A program made the translations under genes and the position numbers. Shown in pieces: positions 54,159 to 63,402 of a stretch of 64,000 nt of DNA. The notes below the pieces were generated by a model, which saw only the letters and a program-made list of their open reading frames with translations, was not told the origin of the DNA and did not search any database. Origin of the DNA: CAYNJG01 sp965216885 (lineage in GTDB: Bacteria; Planctomycetota; Planctomycetia; Pirellulales; Pirellulaceae); NCBI GenBank assembly GCA_965216885.1, contig OZ244209.1:5828001-5892000 (forward strand), given 5' to 3'. How positions within the stretch are numbered: position 1 is the first letter of the stretch; every line of letters begins with the position of its first letter.

Positions 54159-55010
54159 TCAGCGGCGGTCCAAAAGACCGCCACGGACATCATAGCGCTG
54201 TACTGGCGAGTTGCCACAGAGATCTTCGAGAAGATCGACGGATAGTAGATCGGCCTGAAAACCATCGACAGACCATCCCGCCCGAGGTACGCCGCACGCG
54301 TCAAACCCGCTTATGGGCAGACAATCCAGCATGGTCGCGGCAATTTCCCCGTTCAACTCTCCACATACCGCAGGCAGACTGGGGCGAACCGCAACGGCGT
54401 ACTTCATACCGACCAGCTCGTGGTCGAAACATTGGGCTGCGATGCGAGCTGAACGAATACGCCCGTTGGCTCGGTGCAGCTTCCGTATCCGTGGCCGTTC
54501 GAAGCCGAATTGAGGGGCCGTTTCCTGTGAACTCAACCGAGCCAACAGACTGTCCGTCCACAACTCACAATCCCGCCGCAGAATATTGAGCCCGGTCGTC
54601 GCAATGCCAGGAAGTCCGCGAGCAAAGAGCAGCAACCTCAACGCGCGGCGACGCACTTCGAGACTGGCGATAAAGACGCTTCTCGAGATCGGATCCAGTT
54701 CACCGTGCAACCAGCGTTCATCAACGATGGAGAGCGTGGCGCACCAAATCCGCGTGCTGATCTCGGCGAGGAAGACTTCTTCGATTACCGGGCGGGTCGT
54801 TTCCCAGAACTCGACGGGATCGAAACCGTCATCCTGGGTGCGAATCGAATGGCACGACTTCAGGTGCCTCGACCATTCGATCACCCTTGCTCTGGAGAGA
54901 ATCCAGAACTGGTCCGCTCGCCAGTAGTCGGCACAACGAGGCTCTTCGAGCAAAGCCCGGTGGAGACGCGTGGCCGTGGCCGCGATTTCAACGAGGTGGG
55001 AGGCGAGCAT
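54159..55010 (-). CDS. hypothetical protein upstream of the carotenoid cluster
   Basis: This is a 283-residue helical, Leu/Arg/Trp-rich cytoplasmic-looking protein with no signal peptide or recognised motif (FLAEISTRIWCATLSIVDER is its most regular part). It is on the same strand as the carotenoid genes with a gap of about 145 bp, so a functional link is possible but unproven. Confidence 0.6.
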   Translation of the reverse strand: MLASHLVEIAATATRLHRALLEEPRCADYWRADQFWILSRARVIEWSRHLKSCHSIRTQDDGFDPVEFWETTRPVIEEVFLAEISTRIWCATLSIVDERWLHGELDPISRSVFIASLEVRRRALRLLLFARGLPGIATTGLNILRRDCELWTDSLLARLSSQETAPQFGFERPRIRKLHRANGRIRSARIAAQCFDHELVGMKYAVAVRPSLPAVCGELNGEIAATMLDCLPISGFDACGVPRAGWSVDGFQADLLSVDLLEDLCGNSPVQRYDVRGGLLDRR

Positions 55011-55255
55011 GAGGTTGGCAATGAAATGGGGCTGTCACGAAAGTTCGTGGATAGCTCATCTCATGGCAAACCCGGTGCCAATTCACTTCGGCTCTATTTC
55101 CGCTGTTTCCATCATCGGGAGCGTGGCGGCTTGAGGCAGAATTACCACTGCCGGTGACCGCCGACCCCAACGATTCAGATCTTTTTACGCTGGTGTTCGG
55201 ACTTACAAACACCTTCTTCAGAGCCCGGATTGAGGTCCCGGACACCGCGAACGCG

Positions 55256-55726
55256 TTACGGTTTCTGAATATGTTCGCCGTCAGCGAACTGCTCATGGCA
55301 CTCGTTGCACTTCGCGACAAAGCCTTCGTACTGTTTTCGAGCGACGGCGTAGTCTCTCTTCTTTGCTGCCTGGTAGAGGAGTCCTCCTTGATCACGCAAA
55401 TCTGCCGCAATGCGATTCCAGTCGTCCTTGTCTTCGTCCGGTCCACGCAGCATCAATAGATTGCCGTTCTCGGCGAGGATCAACGAATTGGCTTTCACAG
55501 GTTTCCATGCACGCTTGTCGGCCGGCGGCTGGGCCATGGTCTCTTTCAATTCGTGAAAGAAAGGCTCAAACGCGTACTCCATGAACTCGTGCATATCGTC
55601 TTCGACTGGCTTCAAAGACGGTTTGGCGTTGTCATCGTCGCCGTGTGCAACCGTCGACGGTAGCAGCGAGAACCCGGCAAATGTCGCAAGAACGAGACCG
55701 GCGAACAGAATGACTGAATACTTCAT
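55256..55726 (-). CDS. exported cytochrome c-type protein
   Basis: This 156-residue protein has a signal peptide (residues 1-28, ending TVAHG) and one C-terminal haem site CNECH (about residue 138). The rest is mostly helical, which suggests a cytochrome c'-like fold. A role in periplasmic electron transfer or gas binding is likely; the partner is unknown. ATG 55726 is preferred over a longer frame to 55774. Confidence 0.8.
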   Translation of the reverse strand: MKYSVILFAGLVLATFAGFSLLPSTVAHGDDDNAKPSLKPVEDDMHEFMEYAFEPFFHELKETMAQPPADKRAWKPVKANSLILAENGNLLMLRGPDEDKDDWNRIAADLRDQGGLLYQAAKKRDYAVARKQYEGFVAKCNECHEQFADGEHIQKP

Positions 55727-55941
55727 GGAGTGACTCCCAGACAGAATAGTTGCGTGTGTTCCGCCAGTCGCCAACTCGACCGTACGGAGACGACATCGTA
55801 CCCGAGCCTGCCAATCCTTCCAGCGGGATGAAGCTCTTTACGGCCCAAAAACGCAGCGAAGCTCCATGCCGAGTCACAGACGGCACGTTGAACGCAGTCA
55901 CTTCACTGCGAAGCTACTTCACTGCGAAGCTACCTTAGCCG

Positions 55942-57183
55942 CTACTTCAACGCCTCCAGCGCCGCGAGACGCTTGAGCATCGGCGGGTGCGAGTAATTCA
56001 AAAAGACATAGAAGGGATGCGGTGTCAGATTTGAAAGATTGTCTTTCGACAGTTTCTTCAGGCCGCTGATCAGATCTTCCGGGCGCCCCGTGACTTCCGC
56101 CGCGTAGGCGTCCGCTTCGTATTCGTTCTTCCGACTGAGAATCATCATGATGACCGAAAGCAGTTTGCTGACCGGCTCGAAGAGAAACGTGAAGAACACG
56201 AGGCTGCCATAGACAGAAACGTCCTTCACGCTGAACGCTTCGAAGAGACCGGGATTGTTCAGAAACTTGCCCAGCAGGAAGAACAGCACGCCCATCTGTA
56301 GGATGCCCAGCACCATCGACTGATAGATGTGCTTCTTCTTGAAATGGCCAATCTCGTGGGCCAGTACGGCAACCAACTCGCCGACACCGTTGTTCTTGAT
56401 GAGCGTATCAAAGAGTGCGATTTTCTTGTTCTTCCCCAGTCCGGTGAAGAACGCGTTGGCTTTGGTGGATCGCTTCGAGCCGTCGATTTCATAGACCTCC
56501 GTGAGCGGGAAGTCGCACTTCTCGGACATTGACTGAATCGCCGTCTTCAGCTCGCCGTCTTCCAGTGGCTTGAACTTGTTAAACAGCGGCATGATGTACG
56601 TCGGAGCGAGGTACATCATCAACAGCGAGAATCCGGACACGGCGATCCAACCATAGATCCAGGCGTTCGGCCCAAACTGCCCAAAGAGGTACAGGATCAG
56701 TGCAAGGATGGGAGCACCAATGATAATCGCCAACATCAGCCCCTTGAGCTTGTCCATAAAGAACGTGCCCAAAGTCGTCTTGTTGAAGCCAAATTTCTCT
56801 TCGATCACAAACGTATCGTACAGCTCGAAGGGCAAACTAATTAGCGTCGACCCAACGTACAGAAACGCCATGAACAGCAACCCCTGTCCGATTTCGTTCT
56901 CCGGCACGTAGCTTCGCACAAGTCCATCCAGCCAGCCGAATCCCTTCATCCACCAGAAGGCCAGAAAGATCACCAGCGACACGGTATCCTCCAGCAAGCT
57001 GAAGCGAGTTCCCTCGCGCGTGTAGTCCTGCGACTTCGAATATTCTTCGGCGTCGAAGACCCCCGAAAAAGCACTGGGCAGTTCGGGTTTCAAAGCTCCC
57101 AGATTCATCATGCGACTGACGAAATCCAGGAGAAAAAACCCAATGACCGTTACAAGGACAAAGATAAAGTAGCCGTTGATCAT
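55942..57183 (-). CDS. M48 family zinc metallopeptidase (Ste24-like)
   Basis: This 413-residue membrane protease has the zinc motif AVLAHEIGHFKKKH (about 284-297), a downstream Glu in NEYEADAYAAEVTG (third ligand region), and about six hydrophobic segments. It resembles CAAX prenyl protease 1/Ste24, which act as membrane quality-control proteases in bacteria. Confidence 0.92.
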   Translation of the reverse strand: MINGYFIFVLVTVIGFFLLDFVSRMMNLGALKPELPSAFSGVFDAEEYSKSQDYTREGTRFSLLEDTVSLVIFLAFWWMKGFGWLDGLVRSYVPENEIGQGLLFMAFLYVGSTLISLPFELYDTFVIEEKFGFNKTTLGTFFMDKLKGLMLAIIIGAPILALILYLFGQFGPNAWIYGWIAVSGFSLLMMYLAPTYIMPLFNKFKPLEDGELKTAIQSMSEKCDFPLTEVYEIDGSKRSTKANAFFTGLGKNKKIALFDTLIKNNGVGELVAVLAHEIGHFKKKHIYQSMVLGILQMGVLFFLLGKFLNNPGLFEAFSVKDVSVYGSLVFFTFLFEPVSKLLSVIMMILSRKNEYEADAYAAEVTGRPEDLISGLKKLSKDNLSNLTPHPFYVFLNYSHPPMLKRLAALEALK

Positions 57184-57274
57184 ATTTGCTTCCGTGAGCT
57201 TCGCCGGTCCTCACCGGTTCGCAGGATTAGTCCGATGGCAATGCGCTTGCACCGGGAACGGTGCCATGCAAAGC

Positions 57275-58357
57275 CTAGCTCAATTTCTTCAACCGGGAAA
57301 CGCGGCCACTTCGCACCCATTCCGCGACGAAAATGTCGCCATTGGCCGCAAAACAGGCGTCGTGGGGATGCACGAACTTGCCGTCCAGCCACTTGGCCTC
57401 GTCCTCGCGAACGCCCTTTTCCGTCTTCGTAACACGCTCGACATCCGCCCCCAACCGCACAACCGGCTTGTAGTCCTTGTCCAGCAGCGTCACACGTGCG
57501 TGTAATTCGGGCACCAGCATGAGATCCCCCAGCGTGTCGATGTTTGCTGGCAAACCATATCCATCCAGCGTCTGAAGGTGCTCGCCTTCCATCGTCAATA
57601 CCTGAAGTGTGTGATGTGCCCGATCGCAAATCACAATCCGCTGCTCTTCACCGCGACGATCTACCCAGATCCCGTGGGGCGTCTTGAACTTCCCCTGTCC
57701 CTCGCCGGGTCCGCCGAAGTGCGATACCCAGTTGCCATCCTTGTCGAATCGATGAACGTAAAAGGAACCGTAACCGTCCACCAACAGGAATCCACCGTCG
57801 TCCAGAAAAGCAAAGTTGGTGGGCAGGAATCGATCCTGTCCCCATTTGGCCTGCTTGGCCGTATCTTCACCTTTTGCATAGACGCCTGAATCCATGGGCG
57901 CGTTTTGCCACCAAACAATGTCTCCCTTTAGAGTCATCTTGGCGAAGGCTTTGACCTGCTGATACCCACACACATACAGAAACTCCTCGCCGTTTTCTTC
58001 TCTCACCTCCAGCCCGTGGCCTCCACCCTGGAACTGGCTACCAAAGGCACGGATGAACTTGCCTTCATTGTCGAAGACGAAAATCGACGGATGATCTTTC
58101 AGGTTCGCCCGACCTTCGTGAATCACGTAGAGATTCTGAGCCTTATCCACGGCAACGTTGTGTGTCGTCTGCCACGTGAACTTCGCAGGCAGTTGCGGCC
58201 ATGCGTGTTGAACTTCGTACCGATGGTCGCCCTCCCCGACAATCGTTTTCGATTCCGTCTTCGCGTGTGTGATCACGGCAGGGGCAGCGAGCGCCGCGAC
58301 GGTTCCCGCAGCGGAGGTGGCAAGAAACTGGCGGCGAGAACGTGATGACTGAGGCAT
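57275..58357 (-). CDS. Tat-exported NHL-repeat beta-propeller protein
   Basis: This 360-residue protein has a twin-arginine signal (SRSRRQFLATSAAGTVAALAAP). Six NHL/6-bladed propeller repeats follow, such as NVAVDKAQNLYVIH and FKTPHGIWVDRRGEEQRIVICD. Such propellers bind ligands or act as peptidylamidoglycolate-lyase-like enzymes; no active site is certain. Confidence 0.86.
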   Translation of the reverse strand: MPQSSRSRRQFLATSAAGTVAALAAPAVITHAKTESKTIVGEGDHRYEVQHAWPQLPAKFTWQTTHNVAVDKAQNLYVIHEGRANLKDHPSIFVFDNEGKFIRAFGSQFQGGGHGLEVREENGEEFLYVCGYQQVKAFAKMTLKGDIVWWQNAPMDSGVYAKGEDTAKQAKWGQDRFLPTNFAFLDDGGFLLVDGYGSFYVHRFDKDGNWVSHFGGPGEGQGKFKTPHGIWVDRRGEEQRIVICDRAHHTLQVLTMEGEHLQTLDGYGLPANIDTLGDLMLVPELHARVTLLDKDYKPVVRLGADVERVTKTEKGVREDEAKWLDGKFVHPHDACFAANGDIFVAEWVRSGRVSRLKKLS

Positions 58358-58427
58358 GGCGTGATCCTGTTGATAGAGCGAGGGAAACGACGAGCTGTAT
58401 TTTGCACAATCACGGCCGAGATGGAAA

Positions 58428-59951
58428 TCACTCGGTCGACTTCCCGTTCGACGTATTGGCGGGAGTCGCCGACAGGAAGATGACGGTAACCGTGATCAGA
58501 ATAGAAAACGCCAGGAACAGAAATCCGTTCGGCGTGCGACCGGTCCACTCCCGCCACGGCCATGGCGAATGGAAAAACGCGTTGTTCAGAAGAAAGTAGC
58601 TCCAAACGGCCACGAGAGTTCCGCCGGGTATGAACCATTTATCGATCTGCGGTCGACGGGCATGCAGTGCGAAGAACATTGCCACCAGCGTTGCGACAAC
58701 AAGGGGAACTGCGATGTACAGATACGCTCCCACTTCGACCGACACCAACTCCTCGCGCAGCACCAACTGCCGAAACGTTTTGCCGGCGATCGGCAGCATG
58801 ACCACGGGCAGTGCCATCAGATACGGCCAGTAGCGGCCGGCCATCACGGCGATACAGGGAATCACGACCATGGGTATGGCGAGGTCGGCGAACATGTCGA
58901 CGTAATCGATGGACTGGAAGTTCCACGCGACCAACAACGGCACGTGTATCGCCAACAGCAGCAATTCGGTGAACGGCGAAAGCACGACCGACTCTTCGGC
59001 ATCACGACTCCAGAATCCAACCCAGTTGCGGTGAACCCAAACGCCCAAACCAACGGTCGCTCCGGCGATACAACCAAACGCTGTCTCCATCATGTTCCAC
59101 CAGTTGAAATAGCTCGTCACCGGTGAAGTCGGCAGTGATTGAATCCATTCTGAATTCCACGCATTGAACGCCTGGATCGCTTGCCCACCCGGAAACCCAA
59201 GTGCACCTCCCAGCAGCCCCCACATTCCCAGCGAAAATGCCAACCAGTCGCGTTTCATTCCGCCCAGCCACACCAGCAACACCACGAACGCCGCCAACAG
59301 ACCGCCCCAACGTTCGCGTCGTGGTTTATCGACGTCCGGCTCCCAGTACCAGTGGTCGGAAAAATAGAGCTTCGGCAGCAATCGGTTTTCGGGATCGAAC
59401 GGCGCATTCAGAAGCCACGTGCCCAGAAACAGGGCGGCCGTCATGAGTGCGAACACAAGCAGCAGCTCCAGCGGCCGATAGGACTTTCCGCTAAGCCCCA
59501 TCCCAAAGCAGGCCGCTCCCAAAGCGAACCAGATACCGCCCTTGATCGCCAACCCCAACATGCCCCAGCGATAGGCTCCCGCGTTTCCGACCAGCGGCCC
59601 ATCATGCGTGAGGCCGACCGTTTGGCCATAAGTCATGCAACCGCCGATGGAGATGCCCAACGCAAACATGGCGACGGCCCGAGCTGCCATCGTCGACGAC
59701 AGGTGCCGGCCATGGAGTAACAACAACACGAATCCGATCAATACGCCGGCAATCATGGCTCCCGTTTCATGACCGTACTGACCACGGATTCCCCACGCCA
59801 AGCCGCCCGCCATGCCAGATAGCATCGCCGTCAGCGCGGGGCCGACCGCTGGACCTGCGGCTGTCTCCGAAGTGAGTGTGGAAACCGGTGGGAGAGCAGT
59901 GTCGGGCGTTGCGGGCGTTGCGGGCGTTAATTGATTCGTCATGCCGAGCAT
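58428..59951 (-). CDS. polytopic membrane protein of unknown function
   Basis: This 507-residue protein has about 11-12 hydrophobic segments, a Pro/Thr-rich N-terminal tail (TPATPATP repeats), and conserved-looking polar motifs (WGIRGQYGHETGAM near 55, FSDHWYWEPDVD near 205). No family is recognised. Confidence 0.75.
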   Translation of the reverse strand: MLGMTNQLTPATPATPDTALPPVSTLTSETAAGPAVGPALTAMLSGMAGGLAWGIRGQYGHETGAMIAGVLIGFVLLLLHGRHLSSTMAARAVAMFALGISIGGCMTYGQTVGLTHDGPLVGNAGAYRWGMLGLAIKGGIWFALGAACFGMGLSGKSYRPLELLLVFALMTAALFLGTWLLNAPFDPENRLLPKLYFSDHWYWEPDVDKPRRERWGGLLAAFVVLLVWLGGMKRDWLAFSLGMWGLLGGALGFPGGQAIQAFNAWNSEWIQSLPTSPVTSYFNWWNMMETAFGCIAGATVGLGVWVHRNWVGFWSRDAEESVVLSPFTELLLLAIHVPLLVAWNFQSIDYVDMFADLAIPMVVIPCIAVMAGRYWPYLMALPVVMLPIAGKTFRQLVLREELVSVEVGAYLYIAVPLVVATLVAMFFALHARRPQIDKWFIPGGTLVAVWSYFLLNNAFFHSPWPWREWTGRTPNGFLFLAFSILITVTVIFLSATPANTSNGKSTE

Positions 59952-60108
59952 TGTAGTACACCCTGAACGCCGATGAGGCCTGAACACGCATCGCGATGAC
60001 GCACACCAGTTTCAGCCTTTTTGATTGCTCTTTGTGATTCGGCCGCTGTCCCCCAAGTAGTGTACGATGAGAGGGTCTGGACGATTCCGATCTCACCAAC
60101 GGAAAAAC

Positions 60109-60828
60109 ATGACGCTCAACATTAGCGAACTACAAAAGCGATTTGGGTCCACATCCGCGCTCGCGAATTTCACGCTTGAATTGCAGACGGGCGAATTCGT
60201 CGCCGTGGTCGGACCGTCCGGTTGCGGGAAGACAACCTTGCTGCGTCTGATCGCGGGTCTTGAAACACCGGATGCCGGTTCGATCTCGATTCAGGGGAGA
60301 GACATCACTCGCCTTCGCCCACGACAACGGGATGTCGCGATGGTGTTTCAGGGCGAGTCCCTGTATCCGCACATGACCGTCTTCGAAAACATGGCGTTCC
60401 CCTTGAAGATGCGTAAGGTCGCCGACAGCGAAATTCAGTCGCGTGTCGAGACTATGGCCGCTCAGGTACAGGTCGCCGAATTCATGGACCGACGACCCGG
60501 CACGCTCTCCGGCGGTCAACGGCAGCGTGTCGCACTCGGTCGGGCTTTGGTACGTGCCCCAGCCGTGTTCCTGCTGGACGAGCCGTTTTCGCATCTTGAT
60601 CCGCATCTACGCCGACAACTTCGCACTGAGATCATGGAGCTGCGAAAAAGCTGGTCGGCGACGACCTTGTTTGTCACCCACGACCAACGCGAAGCCATGC
60701 TGCTGGGCGACCGGGTTGCCGTGATGCACGAGGGAAAGCTGCTTCAGTTGGGCACGCCCGAAGAGATCAAGAACGCTCCGTCAAATGACTTCGTCGCTGA
60801 GTTTCTTGCGGACGAGTACGCCGCCTGA
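60109..60828 (+). CDS. orphan ABC transporter ATPase, MalK/UgpC-like
   Basis: This 239-residue ATPase has Walker A GPSGCGKTTLLRLIAGLE, LSGGQRQRVALGRALV, VFLLDEPFSHLDPHLR and H-loop FVTHDQREAMLLGD. This is the CUT1-type sugar/iron importer ATPase family, but it lacks the extra C-terminal TOBE domain. No permease is adjacent, so it probably works with a permease encoded elsewhere. It starts at ATG 60109. Confidence 0.85.
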   Translation: MTLNISELQKRFGSTSALANFTLELQTGEFVAVVGPSGCGKTTLLRLIAGLETPDAGSISIQGRDITRLRPRQRDVAMVFQGESLYPHMTVFENMAFPLKMRKVADSEIQSRVETMAAQVQVAEFMDRRPGTLSGGQRQRVALGRALVRAPAVFLLDEPFSHLDPHLRRQLRTEIMELRKSWSATTLFVTHDQREAMLLGDRVAVMHEGKLLQLGTPEEIKNAPSNDFVAEFLADEYAA

Positions 60829-60906
60829 GTTGCTCGCGGCAGTGGCCGAAAGCGTGCCGAACGGCACAGGGCCAAGTGGCCAACTGCCGTAGGCGTGGCC
60901 AACTGC

Positions 60907-60933
60907 GTAGGCGGCACGAACGGACTCGCCTAC
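60907..60933. other. hairpin between convergent ABC and leuA genes
   Basis: GTAGGCG (60907-60913) pairs with CGCCTAC (60927-60933). There is no U-run on either strand. Confidence 0.4.
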
Positions 60934-60960
60934 AGCGTTGACTCAAACTTCACAAAGACT

Positions 60961-62613
60961 TCAGGACAGGCTTCGGTTGATCGCCGAAACGAGCGCCTTG
61001 ATCGATGCTTTTGTGATCGACTTGCTCTTGCCCACGCCATACAGTTCTTCACCGTTCGGCTTCTTGGCCAGAATATACGCGGCGGCCGAACTGTCGGACC
61101 CGGACTCCATCGCATGCTCGGAGTAATCCTTGATGTCGTAGGCCAGCCCGAACGTTTCCGTCAGCACGTGTACGACCGCATCCAGAGGACCGTTGCCGTT
61201 GGCTTCCACCGTATGCTGCTCACCCTTGAAGGTGAACGTAAACTGGTATCGCTCGAGGTCCTCTTCCTCACATTCCACGGGCTTGTGGGATTCATACACC
61301 AGCTTCGCGGGCGGATTGATATACGTCTCAACGAACTTGTTCGCAATTTCGCCCGACGGAATCTCCTCGCCCGTCTCGTCGGTGATTTTCTGAATCACCT
61401 GACTGAACGCAATCTGCAATCGACGTGGCAGACGAAAGCCCAGCTCGTTTTCGACAAGGAACGCGACACCGCCCTTCCCGGACTGCGAATTGACACGGAT
61501 GACGGGATCGTACTGCCGCCCAATGTCCGCGGGATCAATCGTGAGATACGGTACCTCGAAAAGCTCCTGCCCCGTCTCCTTCATGGCCTCAAAGCCTTTC
61601 TTGATGGCGTCCTGGTGAGAACCAGAGAACGCGGTGAAGACCAGATCACCGGCATACGGCATGCGTTCCGGAACCTGAATCTCCGTGCAAAACTCAGCGA
61701 CTCGACGGATCTCCTTGATATTGGAAAAGTCCAGTGTCGAATCGATGCCCTGCGTCGTCATGTTCAGGGCCATCGTGACGATATCGAGATTGCCGGTGCG
61801 TTCGCCATTCCCGAACAGCGTGCCTTCCACTCGTTCGGCGCCGGCCATCAACGCAAGCTCGGAAGACGCGATGCCCGTCCCACGATCGTTGTGCGTGTGC
61901 AACGAGATGATGCACTGCTCGCGATGTTTGAACAAACGGCAGAAGAGCTCAATCTGGTCCGCGTGGACATTGGGAGTGGAAAGCTCGACGGTGGATGGCA
62001 GATTCATGATCGCCTTGTTTTCCGTCGTCGGCTGCCAGACTTCGCAAACCGTATCGCAGATCTCGGCGGCGTACTCCATCTCGGTCCCGGTAAAGCTCTC
62101 GGGCGAGTACTGGTAGCGGATGTTCTGCCCGGTCACCTGCCCGGCAAGATCGTGAATCAGCTTTGCGCCATCGACGGCGATCTTCGTGATCTCCGTCTTG
62201 TCGGCGCGGAAAACCACGCGCCGCTGCAGAGTGGATGTCGAATTGTAGAGGTGCACGATGGAGTTCTTCGCACCGCGAATGGCTTCGAAGGTTCGCTCGA
62301 TCAGATGCGGGCGGGCCTGCGTAAGCACCTGGATGGTGACATCATCCGGAATGAGCTCGTTGTCAATCAGCTCGCGAACGAAAGCGTAGTCCGTCTCGGA
62401 GGCCGCCGGAAAACCAACTTCGATTTCCTTGAAACCGATCTTCAGCAGCGTCCGGAACATCTCCATCTTTTTCGCCGGTCCCATCGGATTGATGAGCGCC
62501 TGATTGCCGTCACGAAGATCGACAGAACACCAGATCGGCGCCTGGTCGATGGTTTTGTCGGGCCACGTGCGATCGGGCAAATTGATCGGTGGAAATGGTC
62601 GGTATTTGGACAT
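60961..62613 (-). CDS. leuA: 2-isopropylmalate synthase
   Basis: This 550-residue enzyme makes 2-isopropylmalate from ketoisovalerate and acetyl-CoA, the first committed step of leucine synthesis. The catalytic domain has WCSVDLRDGNQALINPM, EVGFPAASETDYAF and LHTHNDRGTGIASSELAL. A C-terminal regulatory domain of about 130 residues follows, in the longer fungal/actinobacterial-type LeuA architecture. It starts at ATG 62613. Upstream lies a complete leader-peptide attenuator. Confidence 0.94.
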   Translation of the reverse strand: MSKYRPFPPINLPDRTWPDKTIDQAPIWCSVDLRDGNQALINPMGPAKKMEMFRTLLKIGFKEIEVGFPAASETDYAFVRELIDNELIPDDVTIQVLTQARPHLIERTFEAIRGAKNSIVHLYNSTSTLQRRVVFRADKTEITKIAVDGAKLIHDLAGQVTGQNIRYQYSPESFTGTEMEYAAEICDTVCEVWQPTTENKAIMNLPSTVELSTPNVHADQIELFCRLFKHREQCIISLHTHNDRGTGIASSELALMAGAERVEGTLFGNGERTGNLDIVTMALNMTTQGIDSTLDFSNIKEIRRVAEFCTEIQVPERMPYAGDLVFTAFSGSHQDAIKKGFEAMKETGQELFEVPYLTIDPADIGRQYDPVIRVNSQSGKGGVAFLVENELGFRLPRRLQIAFSQVIQKITDETGEEIPSGEIANKFVETYINPPAKLVYESHKPVECEEEDLERYQFTFTFKGEQHTVEANGNGPLDAVVHVLTETFGLAYDIKDYSEHAMESGSDSSAAAYILAKKPNGEELYGVGKSKSITKASIKALVSAINRSLS

Positions 62614-62685
62614 TTGGCTCTCGATTCCCGGCTGTACCTGCCTGCACCTGAAATGAACGGGCAACGCACCCGATCGAAACACAAT

Positions 62686-62720
62686 AAAAAAACCCCGCAG
62701 CCTGATGAGGCTCCGGGGTT
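62686..62720 (-). terminator. attenuator terminator of the leuA leader
   Basis: On the minus strand CCCCGGAGCC (62718-62709), loop TCATCA, and GGCTGCGGGG (62702-62693), with one G-G mismatch, are followed by seven U. It lies between the leader peptide and leuA. A factor-free terminator there controls read-through into leuA. Confidence 0.88.
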
Positions 62721-62757
62721 TGGTATTTACGATTTCTACAAACTACCCTCGGAGCCT
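62708..62757 (-). promoter_or_regulatory. leuA antiterminator pairing
   Basis: AGGCTCCG (62757-62750) is an 8-bp perfect complement of CGGAGCCT (62715-62708), the 5' arm of the terminator. It starts inside the leader stop codon. A ribosome stopped at the stop codon would cover it, while one stalled earlier at Leu codons would leave it free. Confidence 0.78.
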
Positions 62758-62806
62758 AATTGCTTAGACCTGGCAAAAGCTCGAGAAGTAGTAGATAGAG
62801 TGTCAT
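62756..62806 (-). CDS. leucine leader peptide
   Basis: This 16-residue peptide, MTLYLLLLELLPGLSN, has 8 leucines, four in a row (CTA CTA CTT CTC). It lies just before an antiterminator and a terminator hairpin preceding leuA. The start ATG is 62806-62804 and TAG is 62758-62756. The ribosome binding site is weak. The role is inferred from the classical leu leader design: low charged Leu-tRNA stalls the ribosome and permits antitermination. Confidence 0.82.
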   Translation of the reverse strand: MTLYLLLLELLPGLSN

Positions 62807-62838
62807 ATTTCTATTCTGGTACGCCGTTCGATCTAAGG

Positions 62839-62867
62839 AGTTTAGCTCGGCCTTGAGGTTCGGTCAA
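62839..62867 (-). promoter_or_regulatory. promoter of the leuA leader transcript
   Basis: On the minus strand TTGACC (62867-62862), a 17-bp spacer and TAAACT (62844-62839) fit sigma-70 promoters. A start near 62832 would give a 5' UTR of about 25 nt before the leader peptide. Confidence 0.65.
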
Positions 62868-63008
62868 TTCTCATCGAATCCACGGCGATTTCCGCAGATC
62901 CGCGGCGTAGTCGGGCGAATAACCTTTACAGCCCAACGGTCGTTGGCTGGCGGCGTTCAATCGCCGCAGAGTTCATTTTTCCGCCGAGGTCGGCAGAGGA
63001 GTCGTCCC

Positions 63009-63272
63009 ATGAAATGCTTGCAGTGTCGTTCAGAGCGTATCGTCAAAAACGTCCGGATGGCGGACTACGCCCACGGCGGTGCCGAAAACGGCGCCAAGCT
63101 GGTCGCTTACCGCAAACCGGAGGCCACGTTCTTCCGCGGAGCCGTACAGTTCCCCCTGATTGCAAACGTCTGCACCGAATGCGGTTTCGTGATGCTTTCC
63201 GTGTCGGCGTACCATGCCAAGCGGATCGAGGCGATGCACAAGGGAACTGCCCATTCGATGAAGTTCAACTAA
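63009..63272 (+). CDS. small zinc-ribbon protein
   Basis: This 87-residue protein has two CxxC pairs (CLQC at 3-6 and CTEC near 57-60), which suggests a zinc ribbon, and a basic middle. The partner or nucleic-acid target is unknown. The leuA leader lies divergent about 150 bp away. Confidence 0.65.
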   Translation: MKCLQCRSERIVKNVRMADYAHGGAENGAKLVAYRKPEATFFRGAVQFPLIANVCTECGFVMLSVSAYHAKRIEAMHKGTAHSMKFN

Positions 63273-63286
63273 TTTCTGTACGCGGC

Positions 63287-63305
63287 AGGGGCCAAATGGG
63301 CCCCT
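63287..63305 (+). terminator. weak terminator-like hairpin after the zinc-ribbon gene
   Basis: AGGGGCC (63287-63293) and GGCCCCT pair in a 7-bp stem with a 5-nt loop, followed by a poor T tract. Confidence 0.4.
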
Positions 63306-63402
63306 TGTTCGCAGAAACCAGTCGTCGCGGAGGGTCGTCGAACGGAGTTGCTTTTGGTAATTTAGGAACCCGTATCCGGTCCTTTTTGCCCAGCAGACTC
63401 CC

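Noticed and set aside
60895..62856. 653-residue open frame on the plus strand
   Set aside because: It is antisense to leuA, whose motifs are strong. The frame is a shadow of biased codons and crosses the attenuator.
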